Translations under genes and position numbers: made by a program
Shown: positions 5,711 through 10,888 of the stretch, one piece after another
Layout: each line of letters starts with the position of its first letter
Position numbering within the stretch: the stretch's first letter is position 1
Source of the DNA: JBDSYA01 sp039925865
Lineage (GTDB): Bacteria > Bacteroidota > Ignavibacteria > Tepidaquicellales > Tepidaquicellaceae
DNA length: 10,888 nucleotides
NCBI GenBank assembly: GCA_039925865.1
Contig: JBDSYA010000009.1
Location: 1-10,888 of the forward strand
Direction of reading: 5' to 3'
Notes under the pieces: model-generated
The model's database searches: none
Told to the model about the DNA's origin: nothing
Seen by the model: only the letters and a program-made list of their open reading frames with translations

Positions 5711-6880
5711 TCACGGAAAAACTGAAGTAATGTAGGCAAAGGCATTGTTGTCGCAAATTAAAAGATCATCGCCGTCAACAATATCGTCTCCGTTAAGATC
5801 TGTGATGAGATAGGAGCCTGTTAAAAAATTATTTGCATCATTATCCACCGGTAACATATCAGTACCATCAATGAACCCATCCTGTGTAACATCTCCTGAA
5901 TAAAAACAATATTTTGTTCCTTTCAAAATTAAATTATTCCCATATGCAGTTGTGTCTGATAATGTAAAATTATATTCAGCCGGCAGAAGAGTATCAGGCG
6001 GTAAAGACTGCTCCTGTAAATTTAGTGAAACTTTTGTCCACGTTTCAATGGAATTGAAATGTTTGAACTGAACATAATAATTTCCTGATATCGCTTTATT
6101 AAAAACAAATAATGCCTGTCCTGAAATTGAATCTAAACTGGCAACCGCTGTATCTCTTAAGATATAAGGAGGAGCTCTCTCTCGTAAAAAAGCAGTAATG
6201 ATCTCTTTACGATTGAGAGTATTTGTGGAAACTACATAAGATCCTTCGATCAACATGTGAACTTTAAGATATAAATTTGTACAAGGAGGAATTAAACCAG
6301 GTCCGGGCTTAGGAAAATGTGTTTCAGGAGTTGTAATATCATTGTTTAATCCGTCGAAGTAAGCAAAAAGTTTGGTTGAAAAAAATATTACAGGAGGATT
6401 TCTCCATTCTAAACTAAAATCAGCAGCATGACAATTAAACTTGCCCGTCAAAAGTGTGAGCCTGACCCTGGCTATCAGCGTACCGACATCACCACTTCCT
6501 TTGACCTTATGACCAAATCCGGCTCCGGGAAAAACATTTACAGCAAGTCTCATGATTGTAGCAGGGGGGTTCAAAACTTCAGCAATAGAAGGATTTCTTG
6601 GTCGCAGTTGAAGCGGCAAGTCCGAATCTAAAATTGAAAGACTAAATGGTCCGCCATTACCAATAGCAGAATCAAATTGTATGAAATACTGTCCGCCGGC
6701 ATATTCAAACATTACAGGTGAATTTGTGTGCTCCACATAAATATCAAAATCCATGGAATTACTGGGATTGGCAATTACCTGATTTCGAATGTGAAGATTA
6801 TAAGCAGGTGCCTGTGATAGCAATGTTTTTAACGGTGAAAAAATAAAAATAATTATAAAACTGTAGAATAAAAGTTTCAC
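5711..6880 (-). CDS. Secreted protein with C-terminal dockerin-type calcium-binding repeat pair
   Basis: A 389-residue exported protein of unknown role. Residues 1-23 are a signal peptide (KLLFYSFIIIFIFSP core, likely cut near LLSQA). Residues about 27-190 alternate hydrophobic and polar residues (FDIYVEHTN, GGQYFIQFDSAIG) like an immunoglobulin- or cohesin-type beta sandwich. Residues 200-325 form a second region (LYLKVHMLIEGSY, then GNYYVQFKHFNSIETWTKV and AYGNNLILKGTKYCFYSGD) of a type I associate with secreted Ignavibacteria proteins. Residues 329-381 hold two Ca2+-loop repeats: Asp330-Asp334-Asp338-Asp341 and Asp361-Asn363-Asp365-Asp369-Asp372, matching the dockerin spacing D-x-N-x-D-G-x-I-D-x-x-D with Thr332 in place of the first Asn. 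The start is GTG at 6880, preceded by AGGACAGAG. No Por-type sorting domain follows, and no enzyme motif is seen. It is probably a surface or extracellular structural or binding protein; its place beside the atp genes looks incidental. Confidence 0.85.
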   Translation of the reverse strand: MKLLFYSFIIIFIFSPLKTLLSQAPAYNLHIRNQVIANPSNSMDFDIYVEHTNSPVMFEYAGGQYFIQFDSAIGNGGPFSLSILDSDLPLQLRPRNPSIAEVLNPPATIMRLAVNVFPGAGFGHKVKGSGDVGTLIARVRLTLLTGKFNCHAADFSLEWRNPPVIFFSTKLFAYFDGLNNDITTPETHFPKPGPGLIPPCTNLYLKVHMLIEGSYVVSTNTLNRKEIITAFLRERAPPYILRDTAVASLDSISGQALFVFNKAISGNYYVQFKHFNSIETWTKVSLNLQEQSLPPDTLLPAEYNFTLSDTTAYGNNLILKGTKYCFYSGDVTQDGFIDGTDMLPVDNDANNFLTGSYLITDLNGDDIVDGDDLLICDNNAFAYITSVFP

Positions 6881-6985
6881 CTCTGTCCTGATGTATATTA
6901 AGTTTGTTGTGACGGAAAATTAAATATACCTCCTAAATTTTACAAGGCATTACATTGAAGAATAAAAATTTGAAACGGATATTGG

Positions 6986-7000
6986 TATAATCTTATTATA
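6986..7000. promoter_or_regulatory. Palindromic TATAAT box upstream of the secreted-protein gene
   Basis: TATAAT (6986-6991), CTT, ATTATA (6995-7000) is a perfect inverted repeat, so each strand carries a consensus -10 hexamer. The minus-strand copy lies 115 bases before the GTG at 6880. No good -35 is seen at 16-18 bases, so a promoter is only possible; in such AT-rich DNA it could be chance. Confidence 0.25.
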
Positions 7001-7028
7001 ATTTTTTAATAATAAATTTTTTTTAAAA

Positions 7029-7053
7029 TAAAAAAAGAATACCGGATCATTCT
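7029..7053 (-). terminator. Probable weak terminator at the end of the VOC gene
   Basis: On the minus strand AGAATG (7053-7048) pairs with TATTCT (7041-7036), with one G-T wobble, around the loop ATCCGG. A T-rich run (seven T, then ATTTT) follows. The TGA stop of the gene lies within the hairpin. The stem is short and AT-rich, so efficiency would be low to moderate. Confidence 0.42.
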
Positions 7054-7427
7054 AATTCAACAACTGATAAAATATTTCCTGCGGGATCTTTAAACCATGC
7101 TATCGTGGGACCTTCACCGTGAAATATACCTTTTTCATCCGTTTTTAAATCATCCATATCATACTTCTCCATTTTAATCCCCAGCTTTATCAATTCATCT
7201 ACTACAGTTTCAACATCATCGACCGGAAAATTCAGGACCGTAAAAGCTGCAGGCATGTGATCAGGCTTTGGATAAATGATAACATTATGGTTATCAGAGA
7301 AATGTAGGCTTAAAATTCCCTCCATTTCTTGAGATACTTCAATCCCTAAAGTATTACCGTAAAATTCTTTTGCTTTTGGAATGTCTTTCACCGAGAAACT
7401 GCTAAACACTTTGCTGTCTTTGAACAT
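7047..7427 (-). CDS. VOC (glyoxalase/bleomycin-resistance fold) family protein
   Basis: A 126-residue soluble protein with the paired beta-alpha-beta-beta-beta pattern of the vicinal-oxygen-chelate fold. The first half opens with VFSSFSVKDIPKAKEFYGNT and the second contains FPVDDVETVVDELIKLGIKM and the closing motif WFKDPAGNILSVVELE. By motif alignment the positions that hold metal ligands in glyoxalase I are Phe8, Val64 and Ser121, so a catalytic metal site is not evident; a binding or sequestering role is as likely as an enzyme role. The ATG at 7427 has a strong ribosome site, AGGAAAGG, at 7444-7437. This is the most promoter-distal of five small minus-strand genes and is separated from the next by 239 bp, so it may have its own promoter. 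Substrate unknown. Confidence 0.88.
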   Translation of the reverse strand: MFKDSKVFSSFSVKDIPKAKEFYGNTLGIEVSQEMEGILSLHFSDNHNVIIYPKPDHMPAAFTVLNFPVDDVETVVDELIKLGIKMEKYDMDDLKTDEKGIFHGEGPTIAWFKDPAGNILSVVELE

Positions 7428-7666
7428 TAATATTTTCCTTTCCTGAAAATTTTATTTAATAAATTAATAAAACGCTTTAATGTAAAATCTGAATTGTGGC
7501 TTCGGGTCAACTGCTGCTTTCCGATCATGTAAAATTGAAATATTCACGCTGATCATATTTTAACGAACTTTCATTTTTAAAAATACTTATTGCCGTCAAG
7601 TTATTTTCTTTTTACCAGTTTCTACTTTACAAATGAAGACATCAGAATTTTTAATAAACAAATACA

Positions 7667-8026
7667 TTAAAGCTCAACGATAGTTTTAAACCCTCCATAT
7701 GACATTCGTTTAATATCAAACGGCATTGATTTAGGGTCCATCATCTTGCTAAGTCGGGGATCTTTCATCACTTTTGCATTTACATTGTCTCGATGAACTT
7801 TGGATTTATAAAGTATCCATGAAAATACCACAATTTCATCGGGCCTGAGTTTCATCATTTTCGGAAATGGATTATCCATTTTTAAATTCATATCATCTCC
7901 GGTACATTCCAGATATTGCAGCGCTCCATACTCTTTCCAGATTTTGCCTGCATTCTTAGACATTTTTTGGTATGCCTTTAAATTTTTTTTCGGTACAGGT
8001 AAAACAAAACCATCCACATATTTCAT
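7667..8026 (-). CDS. DUF1428 (YbaA-like) family protein
   Basis: A 119-residue protein close in pattern to E. coli YbaA. It starts MKYVDGFVLPVPKKNLKAYQ, has KEYGALQYLECTGDD (31-45), then DEIVVFSWILYKSKVHRD (63-80), and ends MPFDIKRMSYGGFKTIVEL (101-119). The family is a ferredoxin-like dimeric alpha/beta barrel related to antibiotic-monooxygenase folds; its biochemical role is unknown. Length is full. The start is supported by AGAAAGG at 8040-8034, eight bases before the ATG, and the leader resembles that of the VOC gene starting at 7427. In other bacteria such genes often lie near VOC, PhnB and DinB-like genes, as here; that is general recollection rather than something shown by this sequence. 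Confidence 0.93.
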   Translation of the reverse strand: MKYVDGFVLPVPKKNLKAYQKMSKNAGKIWKEYGALQYLECTGDDMNLKMDNPFPKMMKLRPDEIVVFSWILYKSKVHRDNVNAKVMKDPRLSKMMDPKSMPFDIKRMSYGGFKTIVEL

Positions 8027-8129
8027 TTTATTTCCTTTCTGTTAATTTGTTATTTTAATATTTAATAGGTTTGAAATTTATAAAACACTTTTGGAAATAT
8101 TCTTATCTTATTCACTGTAAAAGATCATC

Positions 8130-8624
8130 CTACATATATTTCATGGCATCATAGCCTAAAAGTCTGCGCCAAAGGGCGATCTGCCCGATGCAGTTAGCTT
8201 CACGATATATTATAAATGATATCAGTTTAAAATAAGGCATCTTCATTTCAGGCATTGAAAACTCACTGTCAAGTTTTTCATCACTAATGTTAACTAAAGA
8301 ATTTCTCAGAACCGGAGTGATCTTATCCCAGTCCTTTTTAAATTCATCCAAAGAAGGATAAGTAACGCCTTCCTGTATTCCTTTATGATCTTTGAAAAGT
8401 TCATGAGCACTCTGCTTTAATTCAGAACCGAACTCCTTTCCCATTTCAAATCTTTCCTGAACAAGACTTCCGGTGATCCATGCGGCGTGATTAGCTTTTG
8501 TGCCAAGCCTGTTATTTGCATCTTTCTCCGAGATGCCTTCAATTACTTTAGGGAAAAAATCTGTATGCATATCATATAATACTATGAGAGAATGCATTCG
8601 GCTGCTTACTGTTTTTGTATCCAT
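8130..8624 (-). CDS. DinB-like four-helix-bundle protein with altered metal site
   Basis: A 164-residue, largely helical protein. Two spots resemble the DinB/YfiT superfamily: a first His in a helix-2 context (KANHAAWITGSLVQERFE, His46) and the closing YREANCIGQIALWRRLLGYD (140-159), the counterpart of the family's H-E-x-x-H-x-G-Q-I...RRLLG ending. In that ending both usual metal-binding histidines are replaced, by Arg141 and Cys145, so the typical three-histidine metal site is incomplete. Family members include thiol-dependent S-transferases and damage-induced proteins of unknown function; I cannot assign a reaction. The start is ATG at 8624, with no Shine-Dalgarno in the AT-rich leader. It lies between the DUF1428 gene (103 bp) and a VOC gene (139 bp). 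Confidence 0.75.
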   Translation of the reverse strand: MDTKTVSSRMHSLIVLYDMHTDFFPKVIEGISEKDANNRLGTKANHAAWITGSLVQERFEMGKEFGSELKQSAHELFKDHKGIQEGVTYPSLDEFKKDWDKITPVLRNSLVNISDEKLDSEFSMPEMKMPYFKLISFIIYREANCIGQIALWRRLLGYDAMKYM

Positions 8625-8649
8625 TTTATTATTTGTTTAAATTAGTAAA

Positions 8650-8727
8650 AATTCGTTTTTTGAAAACTTGCAATAAAATATTATTACTCTGAATTAAAAG
8701 GACGTGGATTTTTTCAATTCGTTTTTT
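8650..8727. repeat. Direct repeat AATTCGTTTTTT upstream of the DinB-like gene
   Basis: The 12-mer AATTCGTTTTTT occurs exactly at 8650-8661 and 8716-8727, a period of 66 bases, both within the spacer ahead of the DinB-like gene. On the gene's strand it reads AAAAAACGAATT. It could be a pair of regulator sites or chance in T-rich DNA. Only these two copies were noticed in the window. Confidence 0.4.
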
Positions 8728-8763
8728 AATTGTTGATATTGCGTAAAAAATTTAAAAACATTT

Positions 8764-9186
8764 TCACGAAAGTTTATTTTTTTCCTTATCCATTTCACTT
8801 TTATCCATATACATTACTTCCCACAAATGTCCGTCAAGATCCTCAAATCCATGTCCGTACATCCAACCGTGATCCTGCTTTTCATTTGCGGCGGTCGCCC
8901 CGGCTTTAACAGCTTTACTTACCAGACTATCAACCTCTTCTTTACTGTCAGCGGATAAACATAAAATTACTTCGGTGCTTTTTATTGAATCCGCTATTTC
9001 TTTTTTAGTGAATGTTTTAAAAAATGGTTCAACCAGGAGCATGACAAAAATTACATCGCTTATGATCATGCAGGTTGCGTTATCATCAGTAAATTGCGAA
9101 TCGAATTTATAACCAAGTTCAGTAAAAAATGCGACAGATCTCTTAAGGTCTTTTACAGGTAAATTTACAAAAATTTGTTTTGACAT
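8764..9186 (-). CDS. VOC family protein (glyoxalase/extradiol dioxygenase-like)
   Basis: A 140-residue VOC-fold protein of the COG3607-like type. It starts MSKQIFVNLPVKDLKRSVAF, followed by FTELGYKFDSQFTDDNATCM, then STEVILCLSADSKEEVDSLV (70-89), and ends QDHGWMYGHGFEDLDGHLWE (104-123) plus a charged tail. Glu123 in DGHLWEVMY sits at the last ligand position of glyoxalases, while Phe6 and Val73 occupy two of the others, so canonical glyoxalase chemistry is unlikely. The family is widespread and largely uncharacterised. The start is ATG at 9186; the leader has no Shine-Dalgarno. A TTGACA-based promoter candidate lies about 75 bp upstream, suggesting transcription separate from the PhnB-like gene before it. 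Confidence 0.9.
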   Translation of the reverse strand: MSKQIFVNLPVKDLKRSVAFFTELGYKFDSQFTDDNATCMIISDVIFVMLLVEPFFKTFTKKEIADSIKSTEVILCLSADSKEEVDSLVSKAVKAGATAANEKQDHGWMYGHGFEDLDGHLWEVMYMDKSEMDKEKNKLS

Positions 9187-9261
9187 CTTATTATATTTTA
9201 TTTATTAAAATTGTTTTGAAATGCTGAATGATTAAACTGCTCCGTAAAAATGTTTTGATAC

Positions 9262-9290
9262 ATTAATTCAAATCACATTTAATTTGTCAA
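9262..9290 (-). promoter_or_regulatory. Candidate promoter for the VOC gene starting at 9186
   Basis: On the minus strand TTGACA (9290-9285, exact -35 consensus) is followed after 17 bases by ATTAAT (9267-9262, four of six -10 positions). This would give a leader of roughly 70 bases. It lies 11 bases after the stop of the upstream PhnB-like gene. The lineage may use a different promoter consensus, so this is tentative. Confidence 0.35.
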
Positions 9291-9300
9291 TTTTAGAATT

Positions 9301-9723
9301 TTACTTTTTAAGATCATGATTTACCATCCAGTGTATACCATACTTATCAGAACACATTCCAAAATAAGCTCCCCAAAAAACTTTATCCATGGGCATTGTT
9401 GCTTTCCCTCCATCGGTCAAACCTTTATAAAGTTTGTCTGCTTCTTCTTCACTCTCTGTATTAATTGAGATTGAAATATTATTTCCGTTATTAACTTTTC
9501 CGTACGATTCAGGTATATCACTGCCCATTAAGACAGAATCAGTACCTATTGGCAAAGCGATATGCATGATTTTATCAGGGTCGGTCTTTGGAGAAGGAAT
9601 TTCAGAAGGAACATCTTTATATCTCATGACCATAGAAAATTCACCACCGAATACGGATTTGTAAAATTCAAATGCTTCCTCGGTGTTACCACTGAAATTC
9701 AAATAGGGATTTAATGCTGCCAT
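9301..9723 (-). CDS. PhnB-like VOC family protein
   Basis: A 140-residue VOC protein of the PhnB/3-demethylubiquinone-methyltransferase-like type. It starts MAALNPYLNFSGNTEEAFEF, then YKSVFGGEFSMVMRYKDVPS, then KIMHIALPIGTDSVLMGSD (51-69), NNISISINTESEEEADKLYK (81-100), and MPMDKVFWGAYFGMCSDKYG (111-130), ending IHWMVNHDLKK. Every block is a recognisable family signature and the length is full. Despite the family's names there is no methyltransferase fold, and no link to phosphonate use is visible here. Met133 is at the position of the last glyoxalase ligand, so no classical metal site is evident. The ATG at 9723 lacks a Shine-Dalgarno. It faces the divergent GlxA-type regulator across a 264-bp spacer, so it is the gene in the row most likely to be directly controlled by it. 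Confidence 0.92.
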   Translation of the reverse strand: MAALNPYLNFSGNTEEAFEFYKSVFGGEFSMVMRYKDVPSEIPSPKTDPDKIMHIALPIGTDSVLMGSDIPESYGKVNNGNNISISINTESEEEADKLYKGLTDGGKATMPMDKVFWGAYFGMCSDKYGIHWMVNHDLKK

Positions 9724-9798
9724 TTTTTAGTTGATTAATTTTTTAAATTTTGTTTGAAAATTTTTCTTTGAATGTTTGTTAATCTATTACCGGATGAT

Positions 9799-9817
9799 TG
9801 TATTAAATAATGTATTA
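9799..9817. repeat. Direct repeat TGTATTA in the divergent regulator/PhnB spacer
   Basis: TGTATTA at 9799-9805 recurs exactly at 9811-9817 after AATAA, a 12-base period. AraC-type activators usually bind direct repeats about one or two helical turns apart, and this spacer separates such a regulator from its likely target. A role as operator is inference; chance cannot be excluded in AT-rich DNA. Confidence 0.35.
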
Positions 9818-9899
9818 GATTAGTTCGCAGAAAAGTAACTACACAAAATTAATGTAATTTTTTTAATTTGTATATGTTCAAAAACGACTTATTAAGGGG

Positions 9900-9928
9900 T
9901 TGAATGCGACAATTTTCATTTTTATTTT
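9900..9928 (+). promoter_or_regulatory. Candidate promoter for the GlxA-type regulator
   Basis: TTGAAT (9900-9905) and TATTTT (9923-9928) each match four of six consensus bases and are exactly 17 bases apart, about 60 bases before the TTG start at 9988. Support is position and spacing only. Confidence 0.28.
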
Positions 9929-9987
9929 AATCCATAAAATAACAGTGGAAGAAAACATCCTGCATTAATTAATCATAAAAATTTAAA

Positions 9988-10888
9988 TTGAAAAATATTA
10001 CGATACTGGTACCGAAAGGCGCCATTCTGGGAAGCATTGAAGGTCCCCGACAATTATTAGCACAGGTAAATCAGTTTTACAAAGACGAAGGGAAAACTCC
10101 TCTGTTTAATATTCAGCTTGTTGGACTTTCTAACGAGACACAGTTAGGCGGCGGATTATTTACGATTCATACTTTATTAATGGAGGATATAAGAAAAACA
10201 GATCTTATAGTTATTCCTGCATTTGACGGAGATATGAAAAATGCCATAGAGCTCAATAAAGATTTTATTCCATGGATCATAAAGCATCATGAGAAAGGCG
10301 CTGAGGTTGCAAGCCTTTGTGTCGGGGCATTCCTACTAGCTTCAACAGGTTTATTGGACGGTCGGAAATGTGCAACTCACTGGGTTGCTGCCAATGAGTT
10401 CAGAAAAATGTTTCCGCAGGTGGATCTTGTTCCGGAAAAAGTTATTACAGATGAAGGAGGAATTTATTCAAGCGGCGGTGCATATTCATATCTGAATCTT
10501 ATTTTATATATAATTGAAAAGTATGCAGGGAGATATATGGCAATACTATGTTCAAAAGTATTTGCCATTGAATTAGAACGCAGCAGCCAGTCATCTTTTA
10601 GTATTTTTAGCGGTCAAAAAGAACACGGAGATGCACCCATAAAAAATGCGCAGGAGTTCATTGAGAATAATTTTCAGGAAAAAATATCAGTCGATAAGTT
10701 AGCTTCTATGCTTGCATTGGGCAGGAGAAATATGGAAAGAAGATTTAAAAAAGCAACTTCAAATACTGTAGTTGAATATATTCAAAGGGTAAAAGTTGAA
10801 GCAGCTAAAAAAAGTTTTGAAACCAGCAGAAAAAATATAAACGAGGTTATGTATGACGTGGGCTATTCAGATAACAAATCTTTCAGAA
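9988..10888 (+). CDS. GlxA family transcriptional regulator (DJ-1/PfpI + AraC HTH), 3' end beyond window
   Basis: The frame is open from TTG 9988 to the window edge (300 codons, no stop). The start is fixed by an in-frame TAA at 9976-9978; no Shine-Dalgarno is visible. Residues about 3-175 are a DJ-1/PfpI amidotransferase-like domain: ITILVPKGAILGSIEGPRQL, then DLIVIPAF, the nucleophile-elbow motif EVASLCVGAFLLASTGLLDG with Cys111, then CATHW with His131. Residues about 215-300 are the AraC-type DNA-binding part: KNAQEFIENNF, first helix-turn-helix SVDKLASMLALGRRNMERRF, then EYIQRVKVEAAKK, and second motif NINEVMYDVGYSDNKSFR at the edge. About 25 residues should be missing. GlxA-type proteins activate nearby genes in response to small metabolites, with the DJ-1 domain serving as sensor rather than enzyme. 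Divergence from the PhnB-like gene points to that row of small genes as the target; the inducer is unknown. Confidence 0.93.
   Translation, partial: MKNITILVPKGAILGSIEGPRQLLAQVNQFYKDEGKTPLFNIQLVGLSNETQLGGGLFTIHTLLMEDIRKTDLIVIPAFDGDMKNAIELNKDFIPWIIKHHEKGAEVASLCVGAFLLASTGLLDGRKCATHWVAANEFRKMFPQVDLVPEKVITDEGGIYSSGGAYSYLNLILYIIEKYAGRYMAILCSKVFAIELERSSQSSFSIFSGQKEHGDAPIKNAQEFIENNFQEKISVDKLASMLALGRRNMERRFKKATSNTVVEYIQRVKVEAAKKSFETSRKNINEVMYDVGYSDNKSFR

Noticed and set aside
6428..6631. A 67-codon plus-strand frame inside the secreted-protein gene
   Set aside because: It lies wholly within the better supported minus-strand gene, with no signature or ribosome site.
6929..6934. A perfect AGGAGG on the minus strand about 50 bases before the GTG at 6880
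   Set aside because: No ATG, GTG or TTG follows at a usable distance; the only frame beginning at an ATA stops after nine codons. The real start has its own AGGA nearby.
7482..7510. Minus-strand TTGACC as a -35 for the VOC gene at 7427
   Set aside because: No sequence at 16-18 bases matches more than three of six -10 positions.
9301..9723. Naming this gene phnB with a phosphonate role, or as a ubiquinone methyltransferase
   Set aside because: The fold is VOC; no phn or ubi genes are near, and both names are historical labels for a broad family.
9745..9763. Perfect inverted repeat AAATTTT / AAAATTT with a five-base loop before the PhnB-like gene
   Set aside because: Made only of A and T, with a weak stem and no T-run context specific to it; expected by chance in this composition.

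Overview
The window is AT-rich DNA that reads like a member of the Bacteroidota/Chlorobi/Ignavibacteria branch, with Ignavibacteria the best guess. Two things point there. The F-type ATP synthase genes stop after atpG, with the beta and epsilon genes absent. The secreted protein that follows ends in a paired calcium-binding, dockerin-like tail of a kind I associate with that lineage. Weak Shine-Dalgarno sites and several non-ATG starts (TTG, GTG) fit as well. The lineage call is inference from gene content only.

Positions 1-5660, plus strand: an ATP synthase operon in the order atpZ (3' end only), an AtpI-like membrane protein, atpB (a), atpE (c), atpF (b), atpH (delta), atpA (alpha), atpG (gamma). 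It is closed by a clear Rho-independent terminator. Together these make the whole F0 sector plus the stalk and alpha subunits. The catalytic beta and the epsilon subunit must be encoded elsewhere. Points worth noting are a two-part tandem repeat between atpB and atpE, a stem-loop after atpE that buries an AGGAG, strong ribosome sites in front of atpE and atpA only, and a small Lys-rich duplicated insert in gamma.

Positions 5711-6880, minus strand, convergent with the operon: one secreted or surface protein with a signal peptide, an N-terminal beta-rich region, a middle domain and a C-terminal dockerin-type repeat pair.

Positions 7047-9723, minus strand: five small soluble proteins in a row, namely VOC (glyoxalase fold), DUF1428/YbaA-like, DinB-like four-helix bundle, a second VOC, and a PhnB-type VOC. 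They are separated by 103-239 bp of AT-rich DNA. At least two have strong ribosome sites, so they look like separately expressed small genes rather than a tight operon. From 9988 a divergent plus-strand gene runs off the window; it encodes a GlxA-type regulator (DJ-1/PfpI domain plus AraC helix-turn-helix) and is the obvious candidate regulator of the cluster. No RNA gene, insertion sequence, CRISPR array or phage gene was seen, and no gene-free stretch exceeds 300 bases. I see no convincing new defence or biosynthetic system. The regulator plus small-fold cluster is the most open-ended part of the window.
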